A stretch of DNA of 28,890 bases from Glomus cerebriforme (lineage: Eukaryota > Glomeromycota > Glomeromycetes > Glomerales > Glomeraceae): positions 27,630 through 56,519 of the forward strand of contig QKYT01000342.1 in assembly GCA_003550305.1 (NCBI GenBank), given 5' to 3'. Numbering within the stretch: the stretch's first letter is position 1; every line of letters starts with the position of its first letter. The notes under the pieces are model-generated. The model was given only the letters and a program-made list of their open reading frames with translations. It was not told the DNA's origin and did not search any database. Shown here piece by piece: positions 8,743 through 17,544 of this stretch. The position numbers and the translations under genes are program-made.

Positions 8743-10940
8743 CTAAAATAAACTTTCAAGATTTCAGGTTAATAGGTTATAGTCTAAGTTATCTATTGAA
8801 TCATAAATTCGACCCCATACAACTGATTGTCTACTATTTTCCCAGAAATCTAACAATATTTGTGTTTGTTGTTTGATATCATCTTGTTTTTCAAAGGGAA
8901 CTCTATCCAATGATGGTCTATGAAGCATTAAATAGACTGAACGCACAAAACAGATCAAATCAACTTGTGGTCCATAAGTAATCGCTTCATCATTGATTAA
9001 TGATCGCAGGACATAGTTAGGCATGCACTCTAATGCCCCCGCAAAAGGTGTGGTACTTTCATTAATATTTGTGCTATAACCCCAGTCGACAATAAGAATA
9101 TTCTCTCTTAAATCATCTAACTTACGAATAAAGTTAAATTTCCTGAGATCTCTATGTATAATCCCACGTGAATGAACATTTTGAAGGGTGGTAATTATAT
9201 TTCCGATGTCTCGTTTTCGCAAATTATTAACTCTCATACCAATTGGAGTCATAACAAAGGCGTTATCATTGTGACAAAGAATTTTTGGGATATGGGGTGA
9301 TCCCAATGTTGACAGATTCTCTAAAACTCTTATTTCCGTCTCAATACAAGACAAATAATCCAACTTCTTCACCATTTTCACAGCTACAGATTCAGATTCA
9401 TTCATATACAACACTTGTTCTTCCCACACCAATAGATCGAATCAGCTTTACAGTATCATTGCCAAATGTCAATGATAGTTCGACCATCCCAAATCTTGCG
9501 AAGAGTTTTTCATGATGGTTACCAGGTATTTCCATCCATTGTCATTTCTAGTAGAGTCATAAAATAAAGGCTGGGATGGCACAATTCCATATTTGTACTT
9601 GGTCTGTTGATGGGAATCATCCCTAATCACCATATAAATATTAATGTTGACACAATTTGTCAAAAGTACTAAAACAAAATTTCACCGTGGCTGAAGTTGG
9701 AGTAGTTTTTCTCCAAATGAAATTGCTTGTCCTATTTGAGCGTTGCTAAAATTTTCACCAGTTCGTTTCTTTATCTCACCGATGGCCATAATATTTAAGT
9801 AATCTACATTTGTGTTTTTTTGAATAAATACAAAATCTGGTTTCCGAGTTCCTAGTACCGGCAAATGACGAGTATTTTCAATAGTAAGCTTAAGATTGTC
9901 TTTTATATGGGCATAATTTTCTAGTACAATTCATTCTTTCATAAAGTAATCTTGTATTTCTTTTTCACTTGCGTCTGTATTAGGTATTTCTGAAAACTTT
10001 CCAGGTGAATGTCCTTTAGTACTTTTGGTTATGTTGAGTGGGAAGGAAATTTCTTCTCCATTTTTTAGCACAATTTTATCCAAATCAGTTTCCATTACAA
10101 AACCTAAACACAAAACGTTAATGGTATTTGTAGAAATGATCAATAGATCAGATGAAAAGCATACCTGATGAAAGGCTCGATGCTTTCACAAGGTGGTATA
10201 TCTTCCTAAAACTACTTTCCATTCTAAGACTAAGAGCCTCAATCCCTTTCTGCAGAGAAGTTATACGATCATGATTACCTACAAAAGAATTTAATATTAC
10301 TGGTTAAGAAATGAGAAAGTAGAATATTCGATATTATTGTAGAAGAAAAATCAAGCCAGAACGCGTTCACTCATGTTGACTAATTTATTGCGACTCACTT
10401 ACCAGCAATGGGAGCAATGGGTTGACCTATAAATTAAAATATTTTTTTGGGCGGGTTTGACAATAAGAAGCAGGAAAGAAAAGCACAATATTAAGTAAGT
10501 ATAGATAAAAAATGAAGAAATTTCTTGTTTGAGAGGTAAAACATTGGGAGACACTTACCAGTAGTGGTGGGCACTTGTATGAAGATGAGACTTTTGTCAG
10601 CTTCATCTTGTTTAGAAAAATATTTCGTAAAATAGTTGATANGCACCAACTCTTCGCCTTTATTTTTAATTTGTTCTTCAGTATTAATATCTTTAAGATT
10701 ATCACTGAGAGCAATGTCAGCTTTCCAAAGTTTTAGATCATTATAATTATTAATGTTAGGTTCATTATTTTTATCTTTCATCTCACGATAGATGAGATAC
10801 TTAAGACTTCCAATTTTGAGTCTCTCAAANTCTACTTTATCTTCATTAATATTGTTTGTATCACAAACGCNAACTGTAAAGGAATCAGAAAGAGAAGTCT
10901 TTCCTAAGGATATACAATTTAGATTTATTATCATTTTCAT
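8743..10940 (-). pseudogene. Crinkler-type effector gene with PD-(D/E)XK-like and kinase domains, broken
   Basis: A four-exon gene: exon 1 10940-10559, exon 2 10426-10403 (24 nt), exon 3 10278-10165, exon 4 10103-8743. All introns (132, 124 and 61 nt) start GTAAGT or GTATGC, end in TAG, and are phase 1. Exon 1 starts MKMIINLNC and ends IQVPTTTG, a Crinkler N-terminal header. Exon 4 first carries a PD-(D/E)XK-like region (KPDFVFIQ, then IGEIKKRTG). A kinase domain follows: Gly-rich IGVGRTSVVYE, VAVK lysine, IIHRDLRKFNF, DWG in place of DFG, QVDLICF. By family knowledge, such Crinkler-RHS-type proteins are host- or rival-directed effectors. Breaks are TGA at 9931-9933, TGA at 9682-9684, a one-base loss near 9483, a shift near 9405 and TGA at 8764-8766, seven codons before the likely old stop TAG (8743-8745). 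Three N bases lie in exon 1. The ATG at 10940 is chosen because the header begins there; the frame upstream lacks ATG. Confidence 0.85.
8764..9405 (-). other. Longest open stretch of the Crinkler-type pseudogene: kinase domain
   Basis: This part of exon 4 is still open and carries most of the kinase fold: invariant Lys in VAVKMVKK, Glu in the next helix (ETEIRVLENL), HRD with a following R-K-F-N-F loop, and LIVDWGYS as the metal-binding motif. The ALEC-MPNY activation segment and PQVDLICFVRSVYLML of helix F follow. The Gly-rich loop is cut off by a frameshift just upstream. An open frame from 9432 exists, but its first nine residues (MVWEEQVLY) are out-of-frame sequence and not part of the kinase. 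Read alone it would give a kinase lacking its P-loop, so activity is unlikely. Confidence 0.7.
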
Positions 10941-11033
10941 TTTAGAGATAATTCTGTAAAGTGATCGAATAAATTTTTTAGAGAAAATATTTTTTAGAGA
11001 AAGAGAATTCAAGCAAACCTGAAAAAGTTTGAG

Positions 11034-11047
11034 GGTATATATATACC
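11034..11047 (-). promoter_or_regulatory. Palindromic TATA-like element upstream of the Crinkler-type gene
   Basis: GGTATATATATACC is a perfect 14-bp palindrome about 95-107 bases upstream of the header ATG at 10940, a fitting distance for a TATA box with a short 5' UTR. The promoter role is inferred from position and base content. Confidence 0.4.
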
Positions 11048-12306
11048 TTTTTGAATAATCATGCCTAATTAGACTATTGACAGACTCTCGATTTGTGGCT
11101 TATTATGATGGAATTCAAAAAAAATTAATAAGTATAGTAAAAAAAAAATAATTTATCAGTAAAAATTCATGCGAAAAAAATAATTTCTTTTATGAATCAT
11201 TAGATTGGAGAAAGATCGGAGTATTTATGATGCAATTTTTCGGATGTACAGTTAACTATATTTGACTAAATCAAATTTAAGCGTATCATATGAAATATTT
11301 TCTGATATTTCCTAATACTATTTATTATTTCTAAGAAGCATTGCATTAATAAATTAAATTCTTGATCCTATGATCAGATCTAAATTTAGTCTGGTTCACA
11401 TATCATTTTTAAGTAATTCTGATCGGATTAGTAAGTAATAACTGCGATTTGATCCAATCGTATTCATTTAATTATTATTATTATTATTTTAATTATTAAT
11501 ATCAACATGAGTATTTGTTTTTTATTAAATATTTTTTTTCTGAATAATTACTATTTTGATTAAGTATGAGGAAAATCCATAATTATTCTTACAATTTTTC
11601 ACTAAATTAACTACCTATTAAACTCCATTATATGACTTGAAATTATGTTGAAATCACTCTTTTTTCCGATAAAGCCTAGCCTTACCTGCAGACGCTTAAT
11701 TGTGTATTAAAAAGGAAATTCAACTTTTTTTGGATAAAAAGCACTACTAAAAGTTGTATCATTTATTATTTTAAAATAATATACTCCATTAGATGCGAAA
11801 ATTAAATACATAAAATTTATTTAATAAAAAAAAAAACCTAATAAAAAGAACGAATTACTGTATCTATGGAAATTAATTTTTTGTACATGTAAACTTGAAA
11901 ATCGTAGATCCAAAGTGGTCTGTGATTGCGCCAATCAAGGTGATTATGTAAACAGCTTTAACATCTACATAGCTATTGTTATATTTTTCTCTTCTAAGAA
12001 AATTTATTTTATAGGTATGAAATTTTTTGTTTTAAATTATTTAAATATCTAATTTTTTTTTCTAAAAAAAAAAAATATTTCAATGATAAGATAAAAATGA
12101 GAGATCCGATATCAAACTACATCACGTGATTATATATCACAAACTTACAATTTCCTCTTTTTTTGATGTATTTATATTCCATTCATAGGGTGAACTTTGA
12201 ACTTCATAATTCTCTGATCTTTCTCTGATCTTTCTTAGAAAGGGATGGGTTATAAAAGGTCTTACAAAATTAGGGCTTATTTGTGTAAATAGTCAATCAT
12301 TTATTC
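11048..12306. other. Intergenic spacer
   Basis: A/T-rich, no gene seen on either strand. It includes a TCACGTGA palindrome at 12122-12129 and a short tandem duplication of TCTCTGATCTTT near 12211-12234. Some less A/T-rich patches (around 11905-11960, and GGGATGGGTTATAAAAGG near 12242) could be promoter sequence for the remnant that follows, but this is a guess. Confidence 0.4.
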
Positions 12307-12697
12307 ATGTTGTGGAAGAAATTTGAAAATTTATTAAGAATGCCTTCACTTCCAGAGAATTTACGTGAACGAGCAAAAGTAGTAGTCTGTTATTTTTACT
12401 ATCATGCATTTACAGTGAAGCTTGGGAAAAACTTTCAAAGATTAAGTTCGTTCCTCAAACCCGTCGGTTTCCCTTTCCTTGATACAGCACTGAATTACAT
12501 GATTTTGTCTACCTAAATATAGGAATATTTGTTGGACACAATGTCCAATTTATGATGATGATGTTTTACCGCACCCTAGTGTTTTCAAGTTATTTCCTGA
12601 TATGTATGAAATTAAAGCTCAAATTGTTATAAATCATCTTTGTGAAATTAAAAATTATAATTTATTCATACTGGAGGTACATTTAGGAATTTGGTAG
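12307..12697 (+). pseudogene. Unidentified coding remnant, one frameshift
   Basis: Frame 1 gives 69 codons from ATG 12307 to TAA 12514-12516, including MPSLPENLRERAKVVVCYFY and RLSSFLKPVGFPFLDTALNY. From about 12518 the protein-like signal moves to frame 2: RNICWTQCPIYDDDVLPHPS, then VFKLFPDMYEIKAQIVINHL, to TAG at 12695-12697. The two parts look like one protein joined by a one-base shift. TTATAAAAGG about 50 bases upstream could be a TATA box. I recognise no family. It may instead be a short two-exon gene, since GAGGTACAT near 12674 resembles a splice donor. Confidence 0.35.
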
Positions 12698-13375
12698 CAT
12701 TATTAATTGTTAGTAAATTTTCATTTCAAAGAATAATTTGTCCAATTTATTCAATTTAGATGTAGATTCGCTTGATTTAGGTAATTGAAAATGATTTTTA
12801 TATTATTCCTTATGCTTTTTTTAGAATAAAATTTCACTTTGAGCTTTCCTCTCAAATTATATTAAAGAATATTATGAATTTATCCAACTGTAACAAATAT
12901 AGTATTTTTTAAGAACTTTTCCTCAAATATTGATGATAATCTAATTTGTATTGAGGTCATCCAATTAATATTTATACTTGATCTTAAGAAACTCGATTAT
13001 AAAAATTAATTTAAAAATCGAAATCATTAGAGAAGCTAAATGTTGAAGAATCATTAATCATAATAGTTTACCAATTTTCTTTTATAGTATTTTTTTTAAA
13101 AGTTCAAATAAATCTATTTTTTGTATATTTTACTTTCAAATAGAAAAATAAATCAAAATTAAATCATTATGGAGTATATATTTTTCTTTTATCTATAGCA
13201 TATAACTAGCATTCTTTCTTGCTTTTTAAGTGGTGGTTATTTTGCAAGGTATTGTTATAAGTTTTCTTTTCTTTTTTTTTATTCTAATGATTTTTTATTA
13301 AATACAAAAATAAATGTTTATTTGCAATTGATTTGTTCATTTGATTATGTCTCTAATCTATTCCATATTTCTATC
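12698..13375. other. AT-rich spacer
   Basis: No frame of coding character on either strand. It carries many T runs and no clear repeat. Confidence 0.45.
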
Positions 13376-14215
13376 CTAACAAACCATTAATTTTACAACT
13401 GTTCTATAAATATCGTTTATTGTTTTATCTAATTCTATTAACTGTTTCTGACATTGTTGAATATTTTTCATATGTTGTACTTTTTCATTTTCCAATTTTT
13501 TTATTCCCATATTCTTTTATTATCCTTTTCTATTTTATTTCTTCTTGTTGTTTTACTCTAATTTACACCATTATTACTTTCTATTTATAACTTATTATAT
13601 CTTTATTCCAAATTAGTTTTTGTATGTTTTAATTAACATAACTTTAAAATTATTCCTCCATTTTATTTCTTGGTTTATTATTCCTTTTTTCCAGTTATAA
13701 GAATACTGTTTTGTATTCAATTGTCGCATTCATTATTTTCTCAATAACTTTTTCCACATTTTGTAAGTGGTCCTCAATATTCCTTTCTATATCAGTTTAA
13801 TTTTCCTCAAATTGACATTCCATTTTTTCTTATGTTAGCTTTCTCCTTGTTTTTTTTCATTAAGATTTTCGTTCACAATGATTTCTTTAGTCTTCATAAA
13901 GTCTTTATTTACCCATTTATTTTCCTTACTTCTTGTCACGATTGTATATTTATATTATCCTTAGGTTCTTTTTTCTTATGCTTAGCTTGCTTAACTTTCT
14001 TTTCATTGAAATTTCGTTCACAATGATTTCTTTAGTCTTCATCAATTCTTAATTCACCTATTTATTCATTGCTTTCTTTCTTGCTGCGATTGTATATTTG
14101 TATTATTCTTAGATTCTTTTTATCTTTGCTGTTTAAAAGATCTATTATGATCATGTACATCCTATTTTTCTGCTTTATATAGCTGTTTCTTTATTTCTGA
14201 TAATAAAATTGTTTC
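13376..14215 (-). pseudogene. Decayed Lys/Glu-rich coiled-coil coding region with internal repeat
   Basis: The minus strand is purine-rich and, in shifting frames, reads as charged heptad-like protein. In order: LLSEIKKQLYKAEK near 14210-14165, KESKNNTNIQSQQERKQ, MKTKEIIVNE, KKKEPKDNINIQS, MKTKEIIVNENLNEKKQGES near 13835, IERNIEDHLQNVEKVIEKI near 13775, and MGIKKLENEKVQHMKNIQQC at 13510 followed by QKQLIELDKTINDIY, ending in TAG 13376-13378. Stops and frame changes separate the pieces. MKTKEIIVNE and the xKDNINIQSxQE motif occur twice because of a 145-bp tandem duplication in the DNA. This fits the relic of a repeat-containing coiled-coil protein gene. The plus-strand ORF at 13832-14026 is only the antisense of the repeat. 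No family can be named. Confidence 0.4.
13838..14130. repeat. Imperfect tandem duplication, 145-bp period
   Basis: CGTTCACAATGATTTCTTTA starts at 13870 and again at 14015 and in each case runs on into GTCTTCAT. Each is preceded by TTTCATT and followed, after a similar stretch, by GATTGTATATTT and TATTATxCTTAGxTTCTTTT. The duplication lies inside the decayed coiled-coil region and explains its doubled peptide motifs. Confidence 0.8.
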
Positions 14216-14386
14216 TTTTTTCAGATAAAACCAATAATATCTTAATAATCTTTTTTTAGGAAAAGCAGGTTTCAGGTTTCAGTATTTACGGCTATTCTCA
14301 ACTAGTAATAGACTTTTTGCTAACAGAAGATATCTTTAGAGTTTCTTGATTTTTTGAAAAATGAGTGGGGAGGGAATTCTAATCTA

Positions 14387-14605
14387 AACCAACCAGCCAG
14401 TTAGGAGATACTCAACTATCTGACCAGCTTTCCTTGCCTGATATGANGAAGATATCATATACAGTATAAGGAAGTTAAGAGGGAATTTAAAGGAGAAAAA
14501 AAAACCAACCAGTCAGATAGGAGATACTCAACTATCTGACCGGCTTTCCTTGCCTGACACGAGAAAGTTCTCATATACAGTATAAGGAAGATAAGGGGAA
14601 TTTAG
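14387..14605 (+). repeat. Two tandem copies of a 116-bp repeat
   Basis: Copy one (14387-14502) and copy two (14503-about 14605) both run AACCAACCAG, GGAGATACTCAACTATCTG, TTTCCTTGCCTGA, TCATATACAGTATAAGGAAG and GGGAATTTA. The offset of shared landmarks is exactly 116 bases. The same unit occurs on the opposite strand at 5903-6066. An N lies at 14447. No coding sense is visible; the 80-codon minus-strand ORF here crosses repeat sequence. Confidence 0.85.
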
Positions 14606-14683
14606 AAGGAGGAGTTTAGAAGATGTAGATAGAGTAGTTTTCAAAAAGGATGATAGAGAGGAAATAATAATATAATTAAAAAA

Positions 14684-14900
14684 CCACTGCGGCAAATACG
14701 GCTGAAATTTTCCACCAATAATTTCAGCAGCCGAACCACTGCGGCAAATTCGGCTGGAATTTTCCACCAATGATTTCAGCGGAAATTATTGGTGGAAAAA
14801 AATCTAATTTCAGCCGAGCCACTGTGCCAAATTCGGCTAAAATTAGATTTTTTTTCTGCCAATAGTTTCAGCTGACTATTTTTTTTTTGGCCGAATTTAC
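14684..14900. repeat. Hairpin-rich fold-back repeat block
   Basis: CCACTGCGGCAAAT occurs at 14684 and 14736 and, as CCACTGTGCCAAAT, at 14819. Between them are inverted repeats. Arms 14760-14777 and 14782-14799 pair at 17 of 18 positions around a 4-base loop. Arms 14796-14817 and 14833-14854 pair at 21 of 22 around a 15-base loop. A weaker stem joins GGCTGAAAT (14700-14708) to ATTTCAGC (14721-14728). The recurring word is CGGCTGAAAT / ATTTCAGCCG. Flanking target duplications were not seen. It may be a fold-back or MITE-like element. Confidence 0.75.
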
Positions 14901-15880
14901 TTTAATTAGGAGAGATTTTAAAAAAAAAACAATTACCATTTTTTACAATAATATACTCTAAATTTTGTGTAAATCAAACTAAACCATAAATTCAAAACAT
15001 TATATTATATTATAATACTTAAGTGCTTATACAGCATTTTTTTTTTATGGATAGAGGTTAAATATAGAAATAAAAATACTATTTGTGGTTAGACAACATG
15101 TCACAAGCATTCAAGATTCTTTGTGTTAAATATTTCGAAGATTTCTGTCGTTTTTTCATATTGAAACAAAAGTTTTTATAACTTTGTTGTAAAAGTATAT
15201 ATTTTATAAAATACTACATGTAACGTATCATGAATGAAGAAAAGAGCAAAAGAAATTTTTAATTGGTAACAACTAACCAAACAATAATACATGAATAATA
15301 TTACAAACAATAACAATGTTACATTTACATAATTTTGATAAATAATAAATTTAAATTTTTTCATCCGGCCGGTGTCACATGACAAAAATCTTTTTTTTCG
15401 TGACATTCATGTGACCCGAACGGTGAAACTAACCATTTTATTTGGACATATCAGATTTTAAAAGGAAGCATTTGCAAAAGGACTGATTATGTAAACAAGA
15501 TATTATTCTGTGTTAATAATGTTCAATATTCTTTGTTCCTAATCTAGAAAATAAACCTTATGATGATCAATTGATTGTAATTAAAGATCAGAAAATTAAT
15601 TACCTATCACATGTGCTACCGATCGCCTCGTCTCATCCAATAATAATTCTTGTGATTTACTCAGCACAGAATCTTTTCTTTATGTTAACTAATTAATCTT
15701 AGGCTCAAAATTTCGAATAAGTTATGCTAACCTTTTTTATGTCATACATTATAATTCTGATTTCTACTGATGTTTTCGAGAAAAAAATAACAACCACTGT
15801 AATACATTTGCGGTTGAAACAGGGGAAACATGTATCACTTACTGTACATCATTTCCAAAAATGATGGCAAGTCGATTATT
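14901..15880. other. Spacer and upstream region of the granulin-like gene
   Basis: A/T-rich without a convincing gene. At 15372-15412 GTCACATG and CATGTGAC form an 8-bp inverted repeat about 25 bases apart, and TCACATGTG occurs near 15608. These CACATG-type sites could be binding sites for bHLH-like factors. A 76-codon minus-strand ORF (15176-15406) is low-complexity and not supported. Confidence 0.4.
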
Positions 15881-15881
15881 T

Positions 15882-15888
15882 TATAAAT
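15882..15888 (+). promoter_or_regulatory. Candidate TATA box of the granulin-like gene
   Basis: TATAAAT lies about 64-70 bases before the ATG at 15952. A start site about 30 bases downstream would leave a short 5' UTR and would exclude the overlapping ATG at 15861, supporting 15952 as the first start codon in the transcript. Confidence 0.4.
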
Positions 15889-15951
15889 CTGAATTACTTC
15901 GAACTGTTTCTTTCCTATTACTAATTCATACCCGCAAATTAAATATTCATA

Positions 15952-16719
15952 ATGTGGAAAAATCTAATATTATTACTTATTATTATCATTGCAACTTTCA
16001 GCAATTTATCTTTCGCCATAGCAACATTGAAATGGAGAGGAGACAAATTATTTGATGGTTTTCAGGGTGAAAAAAGCTATACTTTTGAAATATTCTCAAA
16101 CCACTCATCTCACTCATCTTTGGAAAAAAGGCAGAGTAGTTGTCCATCTTCTTTTAAATGCCCAGGGACCGACTTATGTTGTGAAAGTGTATGTGCTTCT
16201 ACTTGTGGTAGCAGTCTTTGTTGCCCGCCAGATTCCTCTTGTTGCATTGACAAAAGTGGTTGTTGTCCAACAGGTACCAGTTGTTGCGGAAATGGTTTTT
16301 GTTGTCCATTAGATTCCAGTTGTTGCGGCGAGAATCATTGTTGTCTGCTTGGTGCCAGTTGTTGCGGCGGGAAACGTTGTTGTCCACCAGATTTCCAATG
16401 CTGCGAGGGTGATTGTTGCTTGCCAGACGAATTATGTTCCAACGGCCTTTGTGTACCTCTTTCAACATCAACATCACCAACACCTACTACTGGACCTACT
16501 GATAATCCTAAACTCCCTAAACCTCCTAAACTTCCTAAGCTTCCTGATGATTCTACTAAATGCTTCCCTAACATCTCTTCCACTGACATTTCATCACTTG
16601 ATCCCTCCTTTACTCCTTTAAACTGTACTAGTAATACAAGTTCTTATTCCTTTCCTCTTTCTTCTCGCTTTTCTTTCTTTTATTCTCTTTTTTTCTTTTT
16701 GTTCATTTTCCTATTGTAG
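15952..16719 (+). CDS. Secreted granulin-like cysteine-rich protein, probable GPI anchor
   Basis: Intact single-exon gene of 255 residues. Residues 1-22 are a signal peptide (MWKN, then LILLLIIIIATF). Residues 23-60 form a short pro-region ending in LEKR, a Kex2/furin-type cleavage site. Residues 64-167 hold 12 Cys-Cys pairs (76/77, 90/91, 97/98, 104/105, 111/112, 117/118, 124/125, 130/131, 137/138, 143/144, 150/151, 155/156) in the pattern CCPxGxxCCGxGxCCP, like stacked granulin/epithelin hairpins. The core repeats every 13 residues (CC at 111, 124, 137, 150) and as 39 bases in the DNA. A Ser/Thr/Pro and PKLPKPPKLPKLP linker (170-200), N-glycosylation sites (NIS, NCT, NTS) and a hydrophobic tail (about 239-255) without a basic end fit a GPI-anchored wall or membrane protein. 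By inference it acts at the cell surface, perhaps at the plant interface. Several overlapping ORFs are its shadows. Confidence 0.88.
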   Translation: MWKNLILLLIIIIATFSNLSFAIATLKWRGDKLFDGFQGEKSYTFEIFSNHSSHSSLEKRQSSCPSSFKCPGTDLCCESVCASTCGSSLCCPPDSSCCIDKSGCCPTGTSCCGNGFCCPLDSSCCGENHCCLLGASCCGGKRCCPPDFQCCEGDCCLPDELCSNGLCVPLSTSTSPTPTTGPTDNPKLPKPPKLPKLPDDSTKCFPNISSTDISSLDPSFTPLNCTSNTSSYSFPLSSRFSFFYSLFFFLFIFLL

Positions 16720-17079
16720 TATAGAGTCAATTTTATAAATTATACTAATACATATTTGATATATGGTATCTCGCTCAAATTATTCATTTTTTTTTTTATT
16801 TTTTAATCGATAAGATAAAATTTTGCTAGAACTTGGTCAACACTATATATGTTTTTTACATTATTTCATCATATATGAATATCCATCCAAACCTTATCGA
16901 TTTTTATTTTTTAAATTCATCTGTATATATTGCTACAGATTCCACGTTTGATTAAACGATAACGTACTCAATTTAATTTTAATCTGCGCCACATGGTTCT
17001 GTAATGTGTCATATGTTGACAAAAAAAAAATACATTTCTCTTAAATAAATTTACACATAAATGGCGTATTAAGTGTTTT
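16720..17079. other. 3' flank of the granulin-like gene
   Basis: A/T-rich, no gene seen. TTATAAATTATACTAATA just after the stop could serve as a polyadenylation region, but no standard AATAAA signal is present. T runs near 17018-17085 may mark the A-rich 3' end of the neighbouring minus-strand LINE. Confidence 0.35.
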
Positions 17080-17544
17080 TTTTTTGCATATTATAACAAA
17101 ATGTTATTTTTATTTTTAAAGTACCTACACGTACATCTAAAATTAGGGGACGTAAAAGTTCCAATTGGAATTAGATTATGACATTAGGTAAACCCCCAAG
17201 GGAGGTCGCCTTGCCTAAAATAGAAAAACTAGATTAGGTATATCCGTCTAGTATTAATCGAAGAAAAGAAAAAATTAGAGAAAAGAGTAATTAAATTTAT
17301 ATCAAAAGAAGTAATATCTATATTAAAAAAATCTGTTATTTCTATGAAATATGAAATCCAAGGACCGAATTGAAGGTAATTGCTAGTGGTCCAAATGAGC
17401 CATAAATTGTAAGCAAAACTGTGACGGGACTGTTGTGTGTGACAGTGAAGTTCTTAGGTTGAGTGAATTGTCAGCTGTCGAGTTTGTGTGTTTGTTTTTG
17501 AAGAATTTTTTCTTGCGTCGTTTTGTGATGTTGAGATTTAGTTC

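Noticed and set aside
9406..9432. Start codon at 9432 for a separate kinase gene
   Set aside because: The first nine residues are out of frame relative to the Gly-rich loop, which lies in another frame just upstream; the ORF is part of the broken exon 4, not an independent gene.
9285..9515. 76-codon plus-strand ORF across the kinase region
   Set aside because: Antisense shadow of the kinase-coding exon.
10941..11012. Extension of the Crinkler header to 11012
   Set aside because: That position is TTG, not ATG, and the header begins at the ATG at 10940; the extra stretch is a leader of A/T-rich low complexity.
13832..14026. Plus-strand Phe/Leu-rich ORF that looks membrane-like
   Set aside because: Arises from reading the purine-rich minus-strand coiled-coil repeat backwards.
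13838..14890. CRISPR-like array
   Set aside because: Repeats here are long tandem or fold-back units without short identical repeats and unique spacers, and the host is a eukaryote.
15861..16055. Upstream ATG and 64-codon ORF overlapping the granulin-like gene
   Set aside because: It lies before the likely TATA box, so it should not be in the transcript, and it lacks the signal peptide and Cys pattern.
16052..16621. Overlapping ORFs on both strands of the granulin-like gene
   Set aside because: Shadows produced by its TGT/TGC-rich repeats; none has a signal peptide or family match.
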